Shown piece by piece: positions 19,611 to 30,637 of a stretch of DNA of 64,000 nucleotides. Within the stretch, counting starts at the first letter, position 1. Every line of letters starts with the position of its first letter. The position numbers were made by a program, and so were the translations under genes. A model generated the notes under the pieces. The model made no database searches, was not told where the DNA came from, and saw nothing but the letters and a program-made list of their open reading frames with translations. This DNA is from Aphelidium insulamus (Eukaryota > Aphelidiomycota > Aphelidea > Aphelidiaceae). The DNA is taken from positions 1 to 64,000 of the forward strand of contig JAZDSV010000052.1 in NCBI GenBank assembly GCA_036784855.1. Reading direction: 5' to 3'.

Positions 19611-22035
19611 CTAGTTTCCTGTCTGAATGACATTCTTAATCTTTGTTTTCTTTGGCTTCTTTGGCTTGTCCGCTTTGTCCAACTTTTTCTTTTTCGCCTT
19701 CTTGATGGTTGGCGGTGCAACATCAACATTGACAGACTTGACAGCATCTGACTTCCGAGTGCCGGGTGCCGCATTTATCTCTTGCATTTGCTTGACACCA
19801 TCACCAGATAAAAAGTCCTGAAACATGCGCTTCTTGCGGTCAACGTTCTGCTGGCGCAACACCCACTCCTGGCGGCTCCGACGCAACAGATCAATGTTCA
19901 AGTTGCGCAGCATTATGCGGCCGGCCGGTTGCGAGCTCAGTGCCTGATATGCGGCCACCATCTCGTCACCAATAGTTTGCTTCAGCTTGACATCGGCCAG
20001 TGGCCAGGCGCGGTCCATGAAATGGCTACCGTACCGATCGCCAGCCAGACTCGCGAATCGACCCGTAAGCGCCGTGATCAGCCGGCGTTTGATGCGCTCG
20101 CCCACCGTGCGACTCTGCAGGAAGGCTTCATAGGCGCGCGATGCAATCGGGTCGCGCAGCATTGCCACCGCGGCATCCGGTGACTGTGCCAGGAAACTGC
20201 CGACCAGGAACGCAATGTGCTCGTCGGACGGGAACTTTAGCAGTTCTTGCACCAGCCGCGAGCCGGCCACCTGCATCCGTGCAGTTCCCGCAGTGCTGGC
20301 CTCGAATTCTCCAGCGGTCTGCAGGCGCAGCATGAGCGGCAGTGCATTGCGACGCCGCTCATCAGAGTCCAGCTGGAATGCCGACTGCAGCACCAGGTGC
20401 ATGTCACTACTAATATTTCGCTGCTGCATCACCTCCATCAGCTTCAGCACCACGTTGGCCCGGCCGTGAACTGCGCGAGTGTCAGTGACTGAAATGACAA
20501 CGAAAATATATATGCATACAGAGCAGCGGGGCAATGGAGTCGTGCAGCTCGTCGTAGATCTTTGATATGGCCGAGGCTGGCAAGTGCGGCAGCTGCACCA
20601 ATTTCTGCACAACATAGTTGCCGGCGGCATCGAATGCCATCTCCTCCAGCCGGCCAGCAAAACAGCGCTGCACAATGGCATCCAGGGTGCCGGGCGTGTG
20701 GCACACTTCCAGCACGGTCTCGACGAGGTGCGAGCCGATCTGCGACTTGAGCACGGCCGAGAAGTAGTTGCGCTGCGTGGTGGCCGATCGCTGATCTTCC
20801 TCGTTTGTGTCCTCATTATTGCCGTCCGTAGCGTTCATCATCAGCAGCCGCTTGATCAGACGGTCGCATACGGACGGCTCCACAGGATCAATATTGCCGA
20901 CAGCATCCTCCCGCAGGCGACACAGACGCAGCAGCATCTGCAGCACGGGGTTGGCCACGGCATGACAAGACAGCGACCGCAGCTCCACATCACTGATCGC
21001 ATGCACCAGTGTGTCCACAATGACGCGCAGAGCAGCCGTGAATGAAGCGGGCGCCTGGAAAACCGGCACAGCAACATCACGGCCGGGATTCAGTTTGTGG
21101 CTAGTGTGGTACTTTTGCGATGCGCGGCTCCGTACCAAGTCATTCTGTTGTTGATGTGGTTGTTGTTGGCACAACAACTTGCCGCCAGACAGTACATTCA
21201 GAAGTATGCGCAGTATATGCGAGCCGTAAGCATCAGTCATTATTTGCGTCCAGTGCGGAGTAAGCTCAGTACACACTGCGACCACCAGCTGCTCCGTAGA
21301 CAACAGCGTTCCACTATCCTCTGGCGGGGCGGCATCGATATCCTAATAGAAGTGATTGTTAACCACATGTACTTGAGAATATAATGTATCCAACTGTACC
21401 TGAGCAGAGTCAACGGCCAGACTGCGAGACGCGGCGACCAGCAGCGACTGTACCACGTGCGAGCCGAAGCGATGCGTACACAGCGCGACATAATTTCCCA
21501 CGAAGCGGTCGAGCAGGACGCGAATGGCAAACGCATCAGACGCGTAAATCAGCTTCTCCATGGCGCGACTGCAGCTGCCGTCCGTGGCCAGCACCAGTTC
21601 CTTGCCGTCCACCTCGGTGTAGACATTCTGCACCAGGCTGCGTCGTGCCTCCTCGTCCATTACGGGTGCTGCATCGGCGGCATCTCCATCACCGTCATCA
21701 TGTTGAATATTATTATCGCCTGGCGATGGCGCGGTCAAATGCTGCTCAATGCTCTTGAAGTACTGCAGCGTCTCCTCGGGCACGTGTCCAAAGTACGCCT
21801 GTCCTGGCTGCTGTGCCACTGGCGCGTATTCATGGGCATCGGTACTCTCTTCTAGCTGCACCTCATTTGACGCGTCTATATCCTGGTCTCCAGCAAGCGG
21901 GACCACGGTGCTCGGTGTGGCAGCATCAACACCGGCATCTCTGCGCGAACGACGCTTGCCACGTCGCTGCTTCTTTTTAACCGCCAGCGTCGCGTCCACA
22001 GCTGCCACCGTGTCTTCAATTATTTCTGCGGCCAT
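19611..22035 (-). CDS. NOP9: Nucleolar Pumilio-repeat protein NOP9
   Basis: 772 residues in three exons (21400-22035, 20520-21342, 19611-20470). The 49-nt second intron is inferred from its acceptor and a CACTGAC branch-like site; an acceptor 18 nt earlier would also keep frame. NOP9 binds pre-18S rRNA and is needed for small-subunit assembly. The N-terminus is basic and disordered, then Pumilio-type repeats run to about residue 680. Visible repeats include GSCSRAMEKLIYASDAFAIR, THRFGSHVVQSLLVAA, DAYGSHILRILLNVL, SQIGSHLVETVLEV, DAAGNYVVQKLVQLP, AGSRLVQELLKF and GDRYGSHFMDRAW. The tail is Lys-rich (KKAKKKKLDKADKPKKPKKT), as expected for nucleolar location. The start at 22035 (MAAEIIED) is preferred to the ATG at 22074. 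Confidence 0.92.
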
Positions 22036-22866
22036 GATTGTGCAATGATTTGTGTCATTTGCTCTCCCTATCATATATAATTGTCTCTTTGGAAGTTTCT
22101 ATTGCATCGGCAGCAAGTCGACTTCTTTGCCTGCATCCAAACGGTCGTACCATTGGATGATATGTACATAATGTATACACACAAACAATGCCATGGTATA
22201 GTTACTATTATTCGGTGTCCATTTTCTTAGTCTACCTCTATATATGCTATCCCTGTTAATGTAAAGTCAATAGTCACAATGAACATAGAATAAACACATT
22301 GCACATGCAGCATAAACTCGATACAATGGCACTATCTAACACTTGACCACCACGCTTGAAGTGCCATAGGTGTTAATTTTTTACAAGTGGAGCAGGAAAG
22401 CACGCAATGTAGACAGCCATACAGACTAATTATTTAATATAACCTGGGAGAGGCTGGGTTCGATTCCCTTGGAGCCTTTTGTCGACTTGGAGCTCCCTCT
22501 TCCTAGTACCTGGGTAATAGTCTCAGGCGTTTATGATCAAGACGTGCCGATTCTGACGGGGGGTCAGACGGTGTTGAGAGGGCACACAGTGACGTTGGTG
22601 AACTTCCATCAAACAGGCTCTCACCGAGAAGCCTTACCGGAGTCCAAACATCAGTTTTGTCGGGGAAGCTCCACACGCGGTTAAGGAAAAGCGATGTACC
22701 GAATCAGGGTGCCGGCGGTCAAGAAAATCCTACTTGGACATGGACATCACGTCAATCAGCAAAATCATTGTGCGAAAACAAGATGTGCGCGATACCATTC
22801 TGTGATTAAAAGCTCCAGGATCAATCAACGTTAAAAGTACCCCATACACACTAATATCACAACAAA
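22036..22866. other. Intergenic block of unknown content
   Basis: 831 bases between the divergent NOP9 and REXO4-like starts, far longer than typical spacers here. The first 400 bases are AT-rich. From about 22440 to 22830 the base composition shifts and the sequence is complex, opening with a tRNA T-arm-like stretch (GGGTTCGATTCCC, then CTTTT). An ORF of 71 codons (22469-22684) crosses it but has no recognised homology. See the matching finding. Confidence 0.4.
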
Positions 22867-23898
22867 ATGAAAGCAACAACAACAACGCGCATGAACGCGT
22901 CGCCGCGCGTCATCAAGGCGCCCAACGCCAACTGGAATCGTCTGCGCACGTCCAGCAGCAGACCATCCCCACCATCTCTCAAGCGACAACGCGTCGCGCC
23001 CAAGTCACCTAAACAACGGCCATCTGCACCATCCATGGATACGGACGCGATGCAGAGACGCCTGCTGGATGCCAAGTGGGACGAGGATGACATTGGCAAG
23101 GAGGATGTGGCACTGGCCTACGGTGATCTATCCGCGGTCGCCGGCGCTCCTTCGGCGCAGCTTGCCCGAATGCTAATGCAGCGTGACTTGTCGTCGTCGT
23201 CCTCTTCGTCACCCTTGTCCGCGGCAACAATATCATCGAAAAACAATTCATCGGCACCGCCGTCGAAAACAGCCGAGGACAAGGCCGGCAAGTACGTGGC
23301 CATGGACTGTGAGATGGTGGGTGTGGGGCCGGACGGGGTGGAGTCGGCGCTGGCCCGCGTCACTCTGGTCAACTACTACGGCCGCGTGCTGCTCGACAAG
23401 TACGTGTTGCCGCAAGAAACCGTCACCGACTACCGCACGGCCGTCAGTGGCATCACGGCCGACCTGCTGAAGCCGCCCAATGCCCTGCCGTTCCGCGAGG
23501 TCCAACAACAGGTGGCCGAGTTGATTGCCGACCGAGTTGTCATTGGACACGGTTTGCAGAATGACTTCCAGGCGCTGCTGTTGGAGCATCCGCGGCGGCT
23601 TATACGCGACACGGCGCAGTATCGGCCCTTTCGCAAGGCCGTGTCTCGTGGTCGTACTCCGGCACTGCGCAAGCTGGCCAGTGAACTGCTCGGCGTGCAG
23701 ATTCAGGGTGCTGCGCATACACCCGTGGAGGATGCACAGGCCGCGCTGCTGCTCTACAGACGGCACAGGGTGGAGTGGGAGGCGATGCTAGAAAAGCGGT
23801 ACGGTTCAATGCGCGGCATTAAGAACAAGCGGTCTGCCCTTTGTGATGGTGGCGATAGTGCTTGGACTTCGTCGCCGAAGCGCAGGGCTGTGAAGTAG
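22867..23898 (+). CDS. REXO4-like 3'-5' exonuclease
   Basis: 343 residues, intronless, DEDDh exonuclease of the REXO4/Rex4 group, which act in nuclear and nucleolar RNA processing. The first 140 residues are basic and Ser-rich with a nuclear-type signal (LKRQRVAPKSPKQR). The exonuclease domain spans about 142-310: YVAMDCEMVG (Asp147, Glu149), SGIT in the TVTDYRTAVSGI block, GHGLQNDF (Asp233), and HTPVEDA (His284, Asp289). All catalytic residues are present. The RDTAQYRPF block and the spacing match REXO4 better than the larger REXO1/ISG20L types. The start codon lies after an AT-rich spacer; an upstream one is not seen. Confidence 0.9.
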   Translation: MKATTTTRMNASPRVIKAPNANWNRLRTSSSRPSPPSLKRQRVAPKSPKQRPSAPSMDTDAMQRRLLDAKWDEDDIGKEDVALAYGDLSAVAGAPSAQLARMLMQRDLSSSSSSSPLSAATISSKNNSSAPPSKTAEDKAGKYVAMDCEMVGVGPDGVESALARVTLVNYYGRVLLDKYVLPQETVTDYRTAVSGITADLLKPPNALPFREVQQQVAELIADRVVIGHGLQNDFQALLLEHPRRLIRDTAQYRPFRKAVSRGRTPALRKLASELLGVQIQGAAHTPVEDAQAALLLYRRHRVEWEAMLEKRYGSMRGIKNKRSALCDGGDSAWTSSPKRRAVK

Positions 23899-24245
23899 AT
23901 GCTATCCATGTTTGCTTTGTCATGTGCATACATATATGCGCAAGTCCCGAAACAGGTTCCAATGATGCTATCTACTGAACAGTTAGTACTAGGAGTTTGT
24001 CCTAGCTAATTTTCTCATTGTCAACCTATGTATTAGTCTTTCATGTTCTGCGTCGTTACCGTGAATAATTTACCCGCGCAGGCGCATTATAGAACCACTT
24101 TGTTGAACTTAGCGATGTGATTCTTGACCCTAAGCGACGGTGCTATGCAATACGATTGATTTAAACGATCAAATCGGCGAATCATCGTTCGACGCGCACA
24201 CGCACGTGTTAGTCGCAGAGATTTTTTTCATAAAACATTCTCATC
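23899..24245. other. Intergenic spacer
   Basis: 347 bases between the REXO4-like stop and the secreted ankyrin start; it should hold the ankyrin promoter. No gene or structure recognised. Confidence 0.4.
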
Positions 24246-26370
24246 ATGTTTATGGCAAGTTTCGCGTTACTGGCGGTTGCTTCGGCGCAGCCATTGGCAC
24301 CATCTGAGCAAGTATGGCAAAGTGTTGCTCATGAGGGACATGTAAGTAACGAGTCAAATGGATTCTGAATATTATTGAAATTGCCAGTTAAAGCGCGTTG
24401 GCGAGTATTTGCCACTTGGCGACATGCATTCCGCCATGATCGCGTCACGAGAGTTTAGCAGTACTACTCTGAAGCAGGTGTACGCGTTGGAAAATGTGTT
24501 TGGCTCAAAGGCCGCGGTTTTTTACGCTTGTCGCGTGATGTTGCATTTGGGTGCCAAAGTGGAGTCAATCGAGCCACTGGTCATCAGCGAGAAGGCAAGT
24601 GCGTATTTAAACGACGAGCTTAAGGGCAATACGATAATTCCGGTTATCGAGATTTTGATTTCCCGCGGGTCCGATGTCAATTATGACCTGACGGAAAATG
24701 GCATGACTACATTGATGCTTGCCGCGGCGGCAGGTAGAAACGATCTGGTGAACTTTCTTATTGACCATGGGGCGATCGTGGGCAGAGAAATGCAGCGTAT
24801 GCTCGGTAACATTAAATTGAGGAATAACGCGATATCTATTGCCATGATGTTCGGTCACTTTAATACTGCGAAGCTACTATTTAGTCGCGGTTGCCCATTC
24901 ACCGATGGTGCAATACTAACAGCTGTCGTTGGAGGCGCGCCGATGATGCAATGGACCCTCGATGGGCTTTCTTTAAATGAAGAGTTTTCTCTGGATGCAA
25001 GTGGGAAAATTATTGCGCAAGCGGCACGTTTTGCGATGCAACGAAAAAATCTTCCATTGTACCAATTGCTCCTTGGCAAATTGCCCCGGATAAAAGAGAC
25101 TCACAGAGAGACTTTAGTCCGCGGAATGCTCTTTGCTGCTGCACACGGTTATATTGGTGACATGATGACAATGTGGAATAAGTCTGACGAAAAATTTTAC
25201 ATTCCAAAACTGTTATATAACGCAGCCACCTCTGGAAACTTGGTTGCAGTTCAGCTTGCATACTCGATCACCGAGAAGTTTGCTAGTAACGAGCAGCTGG
25301 CAGAGGACTGCGATGCTGCGATCCTGCGAGCTGCTGAATTCGGACACCTGGAGGCAATGAAGTGGTTACGTGACAAGGGAGCTGCTGTACCGACTTCGAT
25401 CCTTAGTCGCACCGCCGTTGGAAATAAGTTGGATGCTGTAAAATGGGCGCATGATATTGTTTCTAAAAATCCCGACTTTCGAACTGAATGCCCTATTGCC
25501 GCCATGCTATCCCATAGTGTTGAAGTATTTAGGTTTTTTACGGAAAAAGCAGAGTGTTCTACGATTAATGAACGGGCACTGCGAACATCGATCAATCACC
25601 GCAATTTCGAACTGGCCAAACTGCAAATTGAAATCTTACGTAAAGCCGATAACGGCAACCAACATGTCAGTAGACAGCTTGTTGCTGATCTTGTTGCACG
25701 AAACGGTCCCGCTGACCTCGACTTTCTAAAGTGGCTGCACAGCAGAAACATCAATTTGGGTAGCGAGCAGTTCAGCTTAGTTGCTGCTGGAAGCTCATTG
25801 AAGACAACACAATGGCTGTACGAAACTATTGCTCCAACGCTGTATGAAACTATTCGGAAAGAAATGGTCACGCGAGCCATGTCAGGTTGTGCATTGGCGC
25901 GAAAACTCGAGTGTCTTCAGTGGTTAAGCCACTTGGGTGTTGCGATTGAAGCCGAGGTGCTGGATAAAGCGCAAGAGAGCGGTAGTGTAACTGTACTTAA
26001 ATGGGTCATTAGCGAGATGCTGAAAGTGGAAAAAGTAGGCATACTTGTAAATTTCTTCATTACAATGCCAGACGGCCCAATTAAAGCCGCGTGCTTGCTT
26101 ACCGTTAAACATTACATTAGTAACTCTGAAGTCGGTAAATCACTAGCGGAACGTGATGCCTCTCAGCTTCTGGCACTTGCAACCTTGGTGAATAGTTTAC
26201 AGACTGTGCGCTTGGCTGCTGGATGGTGCGTCTCAACCGGAAATCTTGAAGCCGTTAGAGATTTTGGTGCAAAACAACCGCCCGGTGATATAAAGTCTCT
26301 GGTTCAACACTTGCTTGTGAAAGATATCACTGGCGGCAGTCGAAAACGAAAGCGAGGTGATGAGCAATAG
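24246..26370 (+). CDS. Secreted ankyrin-repeat protein with C-terminal NLS-like motif
   Basis: 692 residues in two exons (24246-24341 and 24388-26370; 46-nt intron with donor GTAAGT). Exon 1 carries only the signal peptide (MFMASFALLAVASAQP) and 16 further residues. The body is a long series of ankyrin-type helices, such as NGMTTLMLAAAAGRNDLVNF and AAEFGHLEAMKWLRDKG; repeats continue to about residue 640. The end is basic: GGSRKRKRGDEQ, a good nuclear-localisation motif. A signal peptide together with an NLS is the layout of secreted proteins that enter a host nucleus, but this needs experimental proof. Its stop is 53 bases from the convergent ESF1 stop. Confidence 0.83.
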
Positions 26371-26423
26371 ATTCAATGAAGCGTGCGGTGTTTTAAAGCA
26401 AGTTTTCTATGTATAATCTCACT

Positions 26424-28774
26424 CTATTTGCCTGCTGGGCTGGACAGCTGATTAAATTTTGCAGTGGATGACTTTCGCTTCAGTTTGTTTACCAACGAAT
26501 GCATGCTGTCCGGTACAGACTTGTTGTCATGCTTGGCTACATCCTTGTTCTCAGCAGGAGCAATATCGCTGGCAATAAATTTTCCGCGACGCCGTTTTTC
26601 TTGCAAAATCTTTTCGGTGGTGGCGGAATTTTTAAACTTGCTGCTGGTGGGATCCAGCGAATACTGCGGAGAGGTGAACAGCGACTCGAAGCGCTTGTCC
26701 TCCACATCCACCATGAATGAGTCTTGCACAGCACCGTCATCGTGCAACAAATTCTTTTTCTTGCCATCCTTCTTCTTCTTCTTGTGCTTCTTTTTGGAAG
26801 CCTTTTCAATTTCCTCCATGTCAAAGTGGCACTTGGATACAGTGCCCTCGTCCATGAGCAACAGTTCCAATTCCGCCGTATCTGCTGCGCCTTCTTCAGC
26901 ATTGCTTTCTCCTTTGCCTTCTTACATTAAATAAAACTTTATCATTAGATATAATAAAATTAGATTTACCGTCTTTAATGCGCCATGACTTGCGTTCCGT
27001 GGACTGTGCGGGTACTGGTGCAAAGTCTTCATTGTCAAAGGCATCACGAAAGAACGGATCATCCAACTCGGCATGCTCATCTCCAGATGATACCAGCTCA
27101 CTGCTGGCAGCCAATTCGTTCTTGCCGCCGCTCTTTTTCTCCTTGGCCGCAAGCTTCTTGCTCTTCTTGTGCTTTTCCTTCTTTTCGCGCAAGTACCGCT
27201 CGAAAACCGTCTCGCTTTCCTGTTCTTGACGCGCTTGCTTCATCTCCAACATTTTGTTGGCCTTTTCGCTCAGACCCGGTGCAAACGTGATTTCCATTTG
27301 CTGATCCACATCATCGTGCACTCCCTCTGCGTCATCATCGCTGTCTTGCCCGGCATCAGCCAACAGCGCGCGGTATTTTTCCCTCTGCTGCTCCCCATCA
27401 CTTCCAGAGTCGTCCACGTCCGATGCCAGGTACGCGTCAAAGTCCATCGATTTCAAGTCATCCTTGGTGAACTTGCGCCGCGTTACCTTTGACCGATCCG
27501 GATCGTCATTGTCCCAGGTGAGCTTGACGCCGGACTGCTGCAGCGCGGCCGTCACAAACTCACGCGGCTCAAAACCGGGCACAATCTCGGTGGCACGCTC
27601 CTTGAGCACATCAGCCACGTCGTCAAACGTCATCTGGTCGGGGATGTATCGCAGGTCGATGGTCAGCGAGGTGTGTTCGTACTCGGTGCCGTCGCACTGG
27701 TCATAAATGTGCTTGGCGGTGCGCATCGAGTCACACTCCACCACGGCATAGTAGTAGCGCAAGCGCTCCAGTTGATAGCGTCGGAGACTCTCTTGTGCCA
27801 GTTGCGAGTCATTTCCTTCGCCGTCCTGGTCGCCAAACAAGTCGCCAGTATCCGGTTCACTGCCGCTGGCTTCCTTACTGCCGTCGTCAGAGTCCTCGGC
27901 TATATCATCATCATGGGCACCTGATGGTGACAATGCTTTTGTACGCGGCTGAAATATCTCGGCTGGTGGCCCTTCACGCTGCTCGCGTTCCAGGCGCTCC
28001 CGGCCAAACTCGGACGGATAAATCGCGACACTGCGCACCACGCCACCCTTTGGCTTGAACGCGTCAAAGAGCTGCAGCAGCGCCATCGCCGACACATTGT
28101 CCCAGTCCATGTTGACCACGGCGAAGCGACGAGTGGGCCTGCCGTGTGGCACCGGTGTCGAGTGCAGCACGGTCTCCTCCAAGTCGGCCGCAGACGAAGC
28201 AGTGCCGCCGTTGGTTGCCGTCTTCTTGCCGAGCTGCGTGACAGTAGTAGATGCGTCCTTGTTGTCAACATCGCTCAGTTCCTCGCCGCCCGACACTTCT
28301 GTCTCCTGCTCAGACTCATCCGATGACTCCACGTCCACTTTGCCACGAGCATAGTCACGAAAGTCGGTGGCGACATCATCGACGACATCGCTGCCATCAG
28401 CACTCTGGCTGTCTGCATTATTGTCGTCGTTGGCAGGCTCGTCCAGGGAGTAAAATTTTTTCAAATCTACGCGCCGCTTGGGATCGCCTGCAGCACCGGC
28501 CGAGTGTGCCGGCCGTCCGTACTTGTCCACCACGGCACCTACATAGACACGTATGGGCGTATGGGCATATATACGTGCGATACATGTAATACCACGTACG
28601 AGAATTGCCATCAAAGGCCTTGCTGCCGAGCATGTGGGCAAACCGCGAGTCGATCTTGACGGCCGTGTCGCGCTTCTTCGGCCGGATGAAGCGCGGGTCG
28701 CGCTGGATAGCGCTGAATCGTTCATCGGCGATGCCGGTGGACGCCGCGGTGCTCGTGGCGCGCTTTTCCTTCAT
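26424..28774 (-). CDS. ESF1: Pre-rRNA processing protein ESF1
   Basis: 746 residues in three exons (28600-28774, 26970-28538, 26424-26920; the last acceptor could be 3 nt downstream). ESF1 is a nucleolar factor for 18S rRNA maturation. The N-terminus has DERFSAIQRDPRFIRPKKRD, the ESF1 start motif. Residues about 155-330 carry the RRM-like core (VVNMDWDNVSAMALLQLFDA, then YYYAVVECDSMRTAKHIYDQ) broken by an acidic stretch. Acidic and Lys-rich segments follow. The C-terminus has the NUC153 motif RFESLFTSPQYSLDPTSSKF and a basic tail. Length is close to that of other ESF1 proteins. Confidence 0.93.
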
Positions 28775-29356
28775 TTATAATTTTCTGTTGATTTTTTTTG
28801 TGATTATCCTTTCATTGTTCCATTGGTTCATTCGTCATTCTCATTTCTTCTTTCTGCCTTCTTCGTTCCTCATCTACATGCAAACAGGTGTCAATAGAAG
28901 TACATACCACACCATACCTGTTGAATAAGGAATGAATTGCAGACACATGCAATACGGCAGTCAGTATCATGCGCTGCTTATAAATGCTGTGTTTTGGGGT
29001 GAAGAGAATATCGGTAAACATATGAATTGGTAGTGCTGATAAGGTTCATATTGATCATTGAATAGCAGAAACTCATAACACTGCATGCCACATATATTTT
29101 GGTAACGTTTCATGCGGTGAACACGTCTCTATGCTTCAGTATACACCATAAAAGTCGTGACATTTCAATTTAATATTAAAAAACGGTGTAATATCTTGAA
29201 AATTTAATGATCAACTTGAAAATCTATATTTTGTCACTTTCAACTTGAAACTTGAAAATCTGCCGAATTTCCTGTGCAGCAATGGTGTATGGGCCAAAAA
29301 ATTCCATCAAATTCATCATCTGTATTACTCTATTTACAACATTGAATACAACATTG
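28775..29356. other. Intergenic spacer
   Basis: 582 bases, AT-rich around 29090-29250. It holds the ESF1 promoter side and the 3' end of the next minus-strand gene. ORFs here are short and show no recognisable homology. Confidence 0.4.
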
Positions 29357-30202
29357 TCAGCTGTATGAGGCCAGTGCCGTCTTTATCATTGCGGCCAGCT
29401 CTGTCAGCTCATCCGCTACTGCACAGCATTATTATAACTACTGTGTGTATCGCTAGACACCTACCACATGTAGTGGCAAGCTCGAGCCACTCATCGGCAG
29501 CTTGTGCAGCATTCATGTCACCTGTACGCACACTGTTGTACACATTCACTTTAGCATGGAAGCTGTACCGGAGAATGTGAAATGGAGAAAGTAATCCAAT
29601 ATCCAATAATTAACTGTACTTACTCGCGCTCCAACAATTCTACCAGCGCATCATAGACAGCCACGGCAAACTGGGCAACCAGGGCTTTGTCCGGCTTGTC
29701 TAATGCTCACATTACGATAGTCAAGGCGACAACAGCGCTGCTTACTGTGTGCGATATTCCACTGCAAATCTTTCAGGGCGCGGTTCAATTGCCCCCTTGC
29801 CTTACACAAGGCTCCCTCGCGCGCCTCGGCATCACTGATAATCAAGTCAGCTATTACATAGCACACACACACACTGCAATTCACGTGCATGATATCACCA
29901 ACACGGCGCACCATGCGGTCCACATATCGTGCCTGCTTGCCCAGCACCGACTCACGCTCCATGACACGCGGTCTTGGTAAATTGTACGGCGTGTCCTTGT
30001 CGACATCAGCTTCGGCATAATTATCAAGGCCCGCGGCGAACGTCGACATCTGCAGCTGAACATTGGCTACGGAGTCCCAGTAGGGCGTGCATCCCGTGCA
30101 CATGTGCTGTTGATATGCGCTGTGTAGTTTAAGAGCCGTCTCCAGCGGCGCCAGATGGAGCCGTGTCTGGCCCGCGTTGTGCAGCGGGATTGGCGGCAAC
30201 AT
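29357..30202 (-). CDS. Helical protein of unknown function
   Basis: About 220 residues from four proposed exons: 29746-30202, 29624-29699, about 29492-29562 and 29357 to about 29434. The first three junctions keep frame and read helically: WNIAH then NKPDKALVAQFAVAVYDALV, ELLER then DFHAKVNVYNSVRTGDMNAA. If the last intron is not removed, the ORF instead ends at 29409. A further 36-nt stretch in exon 1 (about 29836-29871, GT-rich) might be an intron; its length is a multiple of three, so frame is unaffected. The N-terminus (MLPPIPLHNAG) has a CxxC motif (CTGC). I do not recognise the family. Confidence 0.55.
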
Positions 30203-30210
30203 GGGGTTAA

Positions 30211-30430
30211 GTAATCAGGGATCGGTATGTCCATTATACGTATCGTCTGGCAGGGCGGCGCAAGCAGAATCACATTAATGCTTCTATGCGCTATGAATGA
30301 ATTTGTCAGAACTGTTATCCGATCCGATAATGTAATCAGGGATCGGCATGTCCAGCATGGACTGGCAGGGCGGCCTTTTAGACTCACACTGAAGGCTTTA
30401 TGCGCTATGAATGAATTTGTAAAACCGTTC
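30211..30430. repeat. Imperfect tandem duplication of about 120 bases
   Basis: Two copies start with GTAATCAGGGATCGG at 30211 and 30332, followed by ATGTCCA after one variable base. Both carry CTGGCAGGGCGGC and end with ATGCGCTATGAATGAATTTG (from 30286 and 30400). Spacing falls from 121 to 114 bases along the unit, so there are small indels. It lies in the spacer between the unknown helical gene and the XK-related gene; no coding role seen. Confidence 0.85.
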
Positions 30431-30637
30431 TACGAGCCTTCTCTTGGTGTACATATGTAGTAGCGTGGGATGAACCAACACTCAAAAGTGGACGAAGCAA
30501 TAACACCGCTGCAATACGAACGAGTGCAGTCAATGGCCACAGAGCTACATACAGGCTTGTACACGGCAGTTCAGTGATGTAAATGCCAGAACCAGAAGTT
30601 TAACAAGAAGAAGAAGAAAAAATCTGTTTCATGCCTG

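Noticed and set aside
22440-22485. A complete tRNA gene suggested by the T-arm-like GGGTTCGATTCCC and trailing T run
   Set aside because: No matching 5' acceptor strand, D arm or anticodon arm is found 65-80 bases upstream; the T stem itself pairs only partly.
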